Positions 60,864 through 64,000 of a stretch of DNA of 64,000 nucleotides are shown here, one piece after another. Source of the DNA: Anaerolinea sp. (GTDB taxonomy: Bacteria > Chloroflexota > Anaerolineae > Anaerolineales > Anaerolineaceae); NCBI GenBank assembly GCA_029975055.1, contig JARKPU010000058.1, positions 293,903 to 357,902 of the forward strand. The letters run 5' to 3'. Within the stretch, counting starts at the first letter, position 1. Each line of letters begins with the position of its first letter. Under the pieces are notes generated by a model. The model saw only the letters and a program-made list of their open reading frames with translations, made no database searches and was not told the origin of the DNA. A program made the position numbers and the translations under genes.

Positions 60864-61730
60864 TTATTTAATCGGCGGTTGGACATAGACGGGGAAGCGT
60901 TCGCCCGTCAGGCGAAAACCAACCTTTTGATATAAAGCCAGCGAAGCCTGGTTGGTGTCTTGGGTGTTGAGGGTGACTCCCCAGCTTCCATGTTCGCCGA
61001 TGAAGTGTTGAATCACATTCTGAACCAGCCAGTAGCCGATGCGGCGGCGCTGCGCCTGCGGATGAACCGCCAACCGCGCCAGGTGAGCGTTGAAGCCGTT
61101 GAGCGCGCTCATCTGATAGCCGATCACCTCGCCGTCCAGTTCTACCACCGTCTTATAGGTGCTGCGGTCGTAAGCCCGCCGAAGATCATCGGCGCTCAAG
61201 CGCCAGATTGGCTCGAAAGCGAGGTTATCCACCTGGGTCACGGTTTCCAGGTCTGAAGGCCGCATCAGGCGGAGGTACGCTCCCGGCGAGGCGGGCGGCT
61301 GCGCGGGAACGGCGCCCTCGAACGCCAGGACGATGATATCCTGGTGGTGCTCAAAATGGTTCAACGAGAGCAGGTCGCTGAACCAATCCTGCAGCCCCAA
61401 TGAGACCAGAGTCGCCTGGGGGTTGATCTCCGAAAGCTCTTTCACCGCCCGTTCGTGCAGCACGCCCCATGTCCAGGAAGGGGATGTGTGTGGAGCGACG
61501 GCAAAGAGGCGCACCCAGGCCACGTCGGGCGGGTCGGGCGGACAGGCCAGAACGGCTTCGACCTCGAAATTCCGCTCGAGGATCCAAAACGGGTTGCTGC
61601 CGAGCCAGTCGAGCGGCTCGCGCCAATCGAGATGGCGGTGAGAATAGGCCGGTGAATTGAGGAACCTCGCCAGGAGGGGGCGGTCTTTGCGCTCGGCGCG
61701 CCGAAGCGAGTGTTGGGGCGGGGTGGGCAT
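60864..61730 (-). CDS. GNAT-family N-acetyltransferase
   Basis: The 288-residue protein has a divergent N-terminal half (~1-145) and a clear GNAT half (~150-285). The latter contains LARLAVHPQAQRRRIGYWL (acetyl-CoA loop) and SLALYQKVGFRLTG. The two halves may be tandem GNAT folds. It is the last gene of the XRE-TPR-GNAT string and starts inside the stop of the TPR gene (TAATG). Substrate unknown. Confidence 0.87.
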   Translation of the reverse strand: MPTPPQHSLRRAERKDRPLLARFLNSPAYSHRHLDWREPLDWLGSNPFWILERNFEVEAVLACPPDPPDVAWVRLFAVAPHTSPSWTWGVLHERAVKELSEINPQATLVSLGLQDWFSDLLSLNHFEHHQDIIVLAFEGAVPAQPPASPGAYLRLMRPSDLETVTQVDNLAFEPIWRLSADDLRRAYDRSTYKTVVELDGEVIGYQMSALNGFNAHLARLAVHPQAQRRRIGYWLVQNVIQHFIGEHGSWGVTLNTQDTNQASLALYQKVGFRLTGERFPVYVQPPIK

Positions 61731-62275
61731 TACTTTCGGTTGAGCATGTCGAAGGGCACGCGCAGCAGCTTCTTCAGGAGCCGCTCGCGGATGGAGAGCC
61801 TGCCCTTGTTCTCAAGGGCGGCATCCATCGAGGCCAAAGCCTGAAGCTGGCTGCCGGTGCGCAGTTGCAGCGCGGAGATGTTTTCCAGCACGAGCGCGCG
61901 CAAGTCCTTCTCGCCGGCCTGTTTGAGCACTTCGGCTGCTTTTTGGTAATTCTCCAGGGCTTCATTCAGGCGGTTCAATCCCTCCAATGCGGCGGCCCGG
62001 TTGGCCAGCGCCATGCCGTGGCGGCGCAGGTCGCCGGCGGTAGCGAACACCTCGGGGGTGCCTTCCACGCAGCGCAGAGCGCTGGAGGCATCTCCGCCCT
62101 TCAGCCAGGCGACGCTGGCGTTGTTGGCTGCTTCGGCGGCATCGAGTCCCTCTCCGGCGCTTTGATAAGAGCGCGCGGCCTGCTCGAAGGCCGCAGCAGC
62201 ATCTCCATAACGTTTGGCCTGGTAGGCCGCCTTTCCTTCGGCAATGAGTTCGGATGGGGTGAGCGTCTCAGCCAT
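61730..62275 (-). CDS. TPR-repeat protein of 181 residues
   Basis: The protein is a helical array of TPR-like pairs (YGDAAAAFEQAARSY, LRRHGMALANRAAALEGL, LNEALENYQKAAEVL) over residues ~10-150. It is soluble and has no enzymatic motif. It overlaps the stop of the XRE gene by one base and the start of the GNAT gene by one base, so all three are translated from one mRNA. An interaction scaffold for the neighbouring regulator is plausible (inference). Confidence 0.85.
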   Translation of the reverse strand: MAETLTPSELIAEGKAAYQAKRYGDAAAAFEQAARSYQSAGEGLDAAEAANNASVAWLKGGDASSALRCVEGTPEVFATAGDLRRHGMALANRAAALEGLNRLNEALENYQKAAEVLKQAGEKDLRALVLENISALQLRTGSQLQALASMDAALENKGRLSIRERLLKKLLRVPFDMLNRK

Positions 62276-62955
62276 CAGAAGGTGATCTCCAGCAGGCTTT
62301 CAGCCACCGAGCGCAGCTTTTGCACATCGAGCTGGCTCAAGCGCTTCGCAAGTTCCAGGTAGGGCTGGTTGACGGGTTGGGCTATGAATTCCTGAAGCTC
62401 GGGCGGGAGCGATAAAAATTGCTGTGTCAGGTCTTGCTGGAGGCGGCGGTGGCCGATGGGGCCTTTCTGGTCAAAGAAACCCTCGATGGGCGTATCCAGC
62501 GCCGATGCGATTACCTCCAGTTCGGGCAGCGGCACGGCGACCTCGCCGAGTTCGTACTTCTGCAGCAGGTCTTCGGCAATGCCGGTTTTTTCGGAGATTT
62601 CGCGGGTAGAAAGACCTGCTTTGGTGCGCCCGAGGCGGATGGCGGCGCCGATCAACCGGTTGCGCAGCGAAAGCGTGCGCGCCTGCTCACGGATCGGCTC
62701 GGCCACGCCTGGGCGCTGGAGCGATTCCTTCCCCCAGAAGTGGTCGAGGGGCACATCCAGGAAGAGCGACAACACTTCAAGCTGCGGGAGAGTGGGCGAG
62801 ACGGTTCCCGTTTCGAGTGCCTGATACTCTTGCGGTGCAAGGCCAAGCGCTTCGGCGCATTCCTCCACCGACCGGCGGGCAGCCAGGCGGCTGTCGTAGA
62901 TCAATGCGGCGAGTTTTCGCCGCCGTATCTGGATGATCTGGCGTTTGTTACTCAT
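62275..62955 (-). CDS. Double-XRE helix-turn-helix regulator
   Basis: The 226-residue protein has two XRE-type HTH domains: ~10-70 (VEECAEALGLAPQEYQALETG) and ~100-160 (STREISEKTGIAEDLLQKYELG). A helical tail ends in QFLSLPPELQEFIAQP and a final helix. Two such domains in one chain suggest binding of tandem or inverted half-sites. The ATG at 62955 has AGAGG five bases upstream; the GTG at 62961 is less likely. It follows the CpaF gene by 43 bases, so it may regulate secretion or pilus genes that lie off the right edge. Confidence 0.9.
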   Translation of the reverse strand: MSNKRQIIQIRRRKLAALIYDSRLAARRSVEECAEALGLAPQEYQALETGTVSPTLPQLEVLSLFLDVPLDHFWGKESLQRPGVAEPIREQARTLSLRNRLIGAAIRLGRTKAGLSTREISEKTGIAEDLLQKYELGEVAVPLPELEVIASALDTPIEGFFDQKGPIGHRRLQQDLTQQFLSLPPELQEFIAQPVNQPYLELAKRLSQLDVQKLRSVAESLLEITF

Positions 62956-62998
62956 GGGCACCTCTGGCGTACCTGAGCCATTCGATTCACGGTAATCC

Positions 62999-64000
62999 TC
63001 ACCGCCGGCGGGCTCCTCCGCCGATCAACCCGCTTAAGTTAGCCCCGAATACCTCCGGCCCAAGCTTGAAGCCGGCAGCCTCGAGGCGCGGGGTGAAGAG
63101 CGGGCGAATTCCGGTGGGCTTCAATTCTCCCATCACCCGCCCGTCGGATGAAATGCCGGTCTGCTCGAACTTGAACAGGTCGGTCATGACGATCGTATCG
63201 CCTTCCATGCCGGCGACTTCGCTGATGGTGACGACCTTGCGCGTGCCGTCCTTCAGGCGCGCCTGCTGGACGATCAGGTCGATGGCGGAGGCGATCTGCT
63301 CGCGGATCACGCGCACGGGCAGTTCCATGCCAGACATCAAGCACATCGTCTCGAGGCGAGAGAGGGCATCGCGCGGGGTGTTGGCGTGCAGGGTGGTCAG
63401 CGAGCCGTCGTGACCGGTGTTCATGGCCTGGAGCATATCGAGGGCTTCACCACCGCGGCACTCGCCGACGACGATGCGGTCGGGGCGCATGCGCAGGGCG
63501 TTGCGCACCAGGTCGCGCACGGTGACGGCGTTTTGCCCCTCTGCGTTGGCCACTTTCGTTTCCAGCCTGACAACGTGCTCTTGCTGCAGCTTGAGCTCGG
63601 CGGCATCTTCAATCGTCACGATGCGCTCGTCTTCCGGGATGTAACTCGACAGAATGTTGAGCAGCGTGGTTTTGCCGGACCCAGTTCCGCCGGAGATGAT
63701 GATATTGAGCTTGGCAATAACGCAGGCGCGCACCAGTTCAGCCATGCTTTGCGTGATCGAGCCAAAGTTGATGAGCTGCTGGATGGTGAGTTTATCTTTC
63801 TGGAATTTGCGGATCGTCAGCACCGGCCCATCGATGGCGCACGGCGGCACAACGGCGTTCACGCGCGAGCCATCGGGCAGGCGGGCATCTACCATCGGGC
63901 TGTCGGAATCGATGCGCCGCCCGAGGGGCAGGACGATCTTTTCGATCACGCGGATGACCGCGGCGTCGTTCTCGAAAGTGATATTGGTCTTCTGGATTTT
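62999..64000 (-). CDS. cpaF: CpaF/TadA-type secretion ATPase, 5' end outside the window
   Basis: The reading frame enters from the right edge; 333 codons are visible and the protein continues upstream. Visible motifs are the Walker [14 protein letters not shown], the Asp-box [34 protein letters not shown] (Walker B region) and the His-box [17 protein letters not shown]. This is the PilT/CpaF class that powers Tad pili or type II-like secretion. The C-terminal Gly/Arg tail (GGGARRR) is short. Partner genes (TadB/TadC, flp pilin) would be expected just off either side, but the next gene in this window is the XRE regulator. Confidence 0.93.
   Translation of the reverse strand, partial: KIQKTNITFENDAAVIRVIEKIVLPLGRRIDSDSPMVDARLPDGSRVNAVVPPCAIDGPVLTIRKFQKDKLTIQQLINFGSITQSMAELVRACVIAKLNIIISGGTGSGKTTLLNILSSYIPEDERIVTIEDAAELKLQQEHVVRLETKVANAEGQNAVTVRDLVRNALRMRPDRIVVGECRGGEALDMLQAMNTGHDGSLTTLHANTPRDALSRLETMCLMSGMELPVRVIREQIASAIDLIVQQARLKDGTRKVVTISEVAGMEGDTIVMTDLFKFEQTGISSDGRVMGELKPTGIRPLFTPRLEAAGFKLGPEVFGANLSGLIGGGARRR

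Noticed and set aside
1..64000. CRISPR array, prophage, or antiphage defence island
   Set aside because: No regularly spaced direct repeats, integrase, structural phage genes, restriction or toxin-antitoxin pairs were seen; the HNH protein is of a stand-alone type.

Overview
The window looks like about 64 kb of chromosome from a GC-rich, free-living bacterium of the Chloroflexota, most likely Anaerolineae. This is an inference from gene content and protein style, not from a marker gene. The clues are many GAF/PAS sensors, lipoproteins with Thr/Pro-rich linkers, an FhaA-type FHA protein beside cell-wall genes, archease with RtcB, and short promoters with TATAAT boxes, some placed for leaderless mRNAs. 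There is no rRNA, CRISPR array, phage or autonomous transposon. One tRNA-Met (CAU) and three copies of a short interspersed inverted-repeat element are present.

Left part (1-10.2 kb): after the start of a membrane PAS sensor that runs off the left edge comes a carbohydrate island. A LacI-type repressor is divergent from a two-gene operon: a URO-D family protein with a C-terminal thioredoxin-like domain, and a CobW/G3E GTPase. A perfect operator palindrome overlaps the -35 box of that operon. Facing it are six catabolic genes in two minus-strand units: amidohydrolase and SIS sugar isomerase, then (after a terminator) Gfo/Idh, GH130 phosphorylase, DeoC-like aldolase and a second Gfo/Idh. No transporter is present. 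10.6-24.7 kb: a soluble GAF histidine kinase with a double-receiver LuxR regulator; gltB behind a long structured leader; a TPR protein, a lipoprotein and MtaB; then PAP2, TatA and lactate dehydrogenase.

24.9-45.3 kb: tRNA-Met, an AviRa-type rRNA methyltransferase, and an lspA-rluD-ltaE operon. A diguanylate cyclase and an HD-GYP phosphodiesterase follow as a pair. Next come purine nucleoside phosphorylase, a membrane sensor ending in an HTH-like segment, an S1 protein overlapping FtsK, a CDP-alcohol phosphatidyltransferase, Lgt, and an ABC exporter whose permease is fused to a SpoIIM-like domain.

45.4-64 kb: HNH nuclease, SDR39U1 epimerase, and the minus-strand unit FhaA, FhaB, MTA phosphorylase and a fused RodA-type SEDS/penicillin-binding protein. 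The transpeptidase half of that fusion has lost its catalytic motifs. FhaA is divergent from archease-RtcB across only 16 bp, which hold a palindromic -10 element that could start leaderless mRNAs both ways. The rest holds a lipoprotein, YbaK, a PHP protein, SecG, an oligopeptide-type solute-binding protein, a PduO-type cobalamin adenosyltransferase, DUF554, a DsbA-like protein, and a CpaF ATPase leading an XRE-TPR-GNAT string at the right edge.

The strongest candidates for something undescribed are the SEDS::pseudo-transpeptidase fusion in its FHA neighbourhood, the URO-D::thioredoxin/GTPase pair under sugar-repressor control, the gltB leader RNA, the palindromic leaderless promoter, and the ABC-2::SpoIIM fusion.
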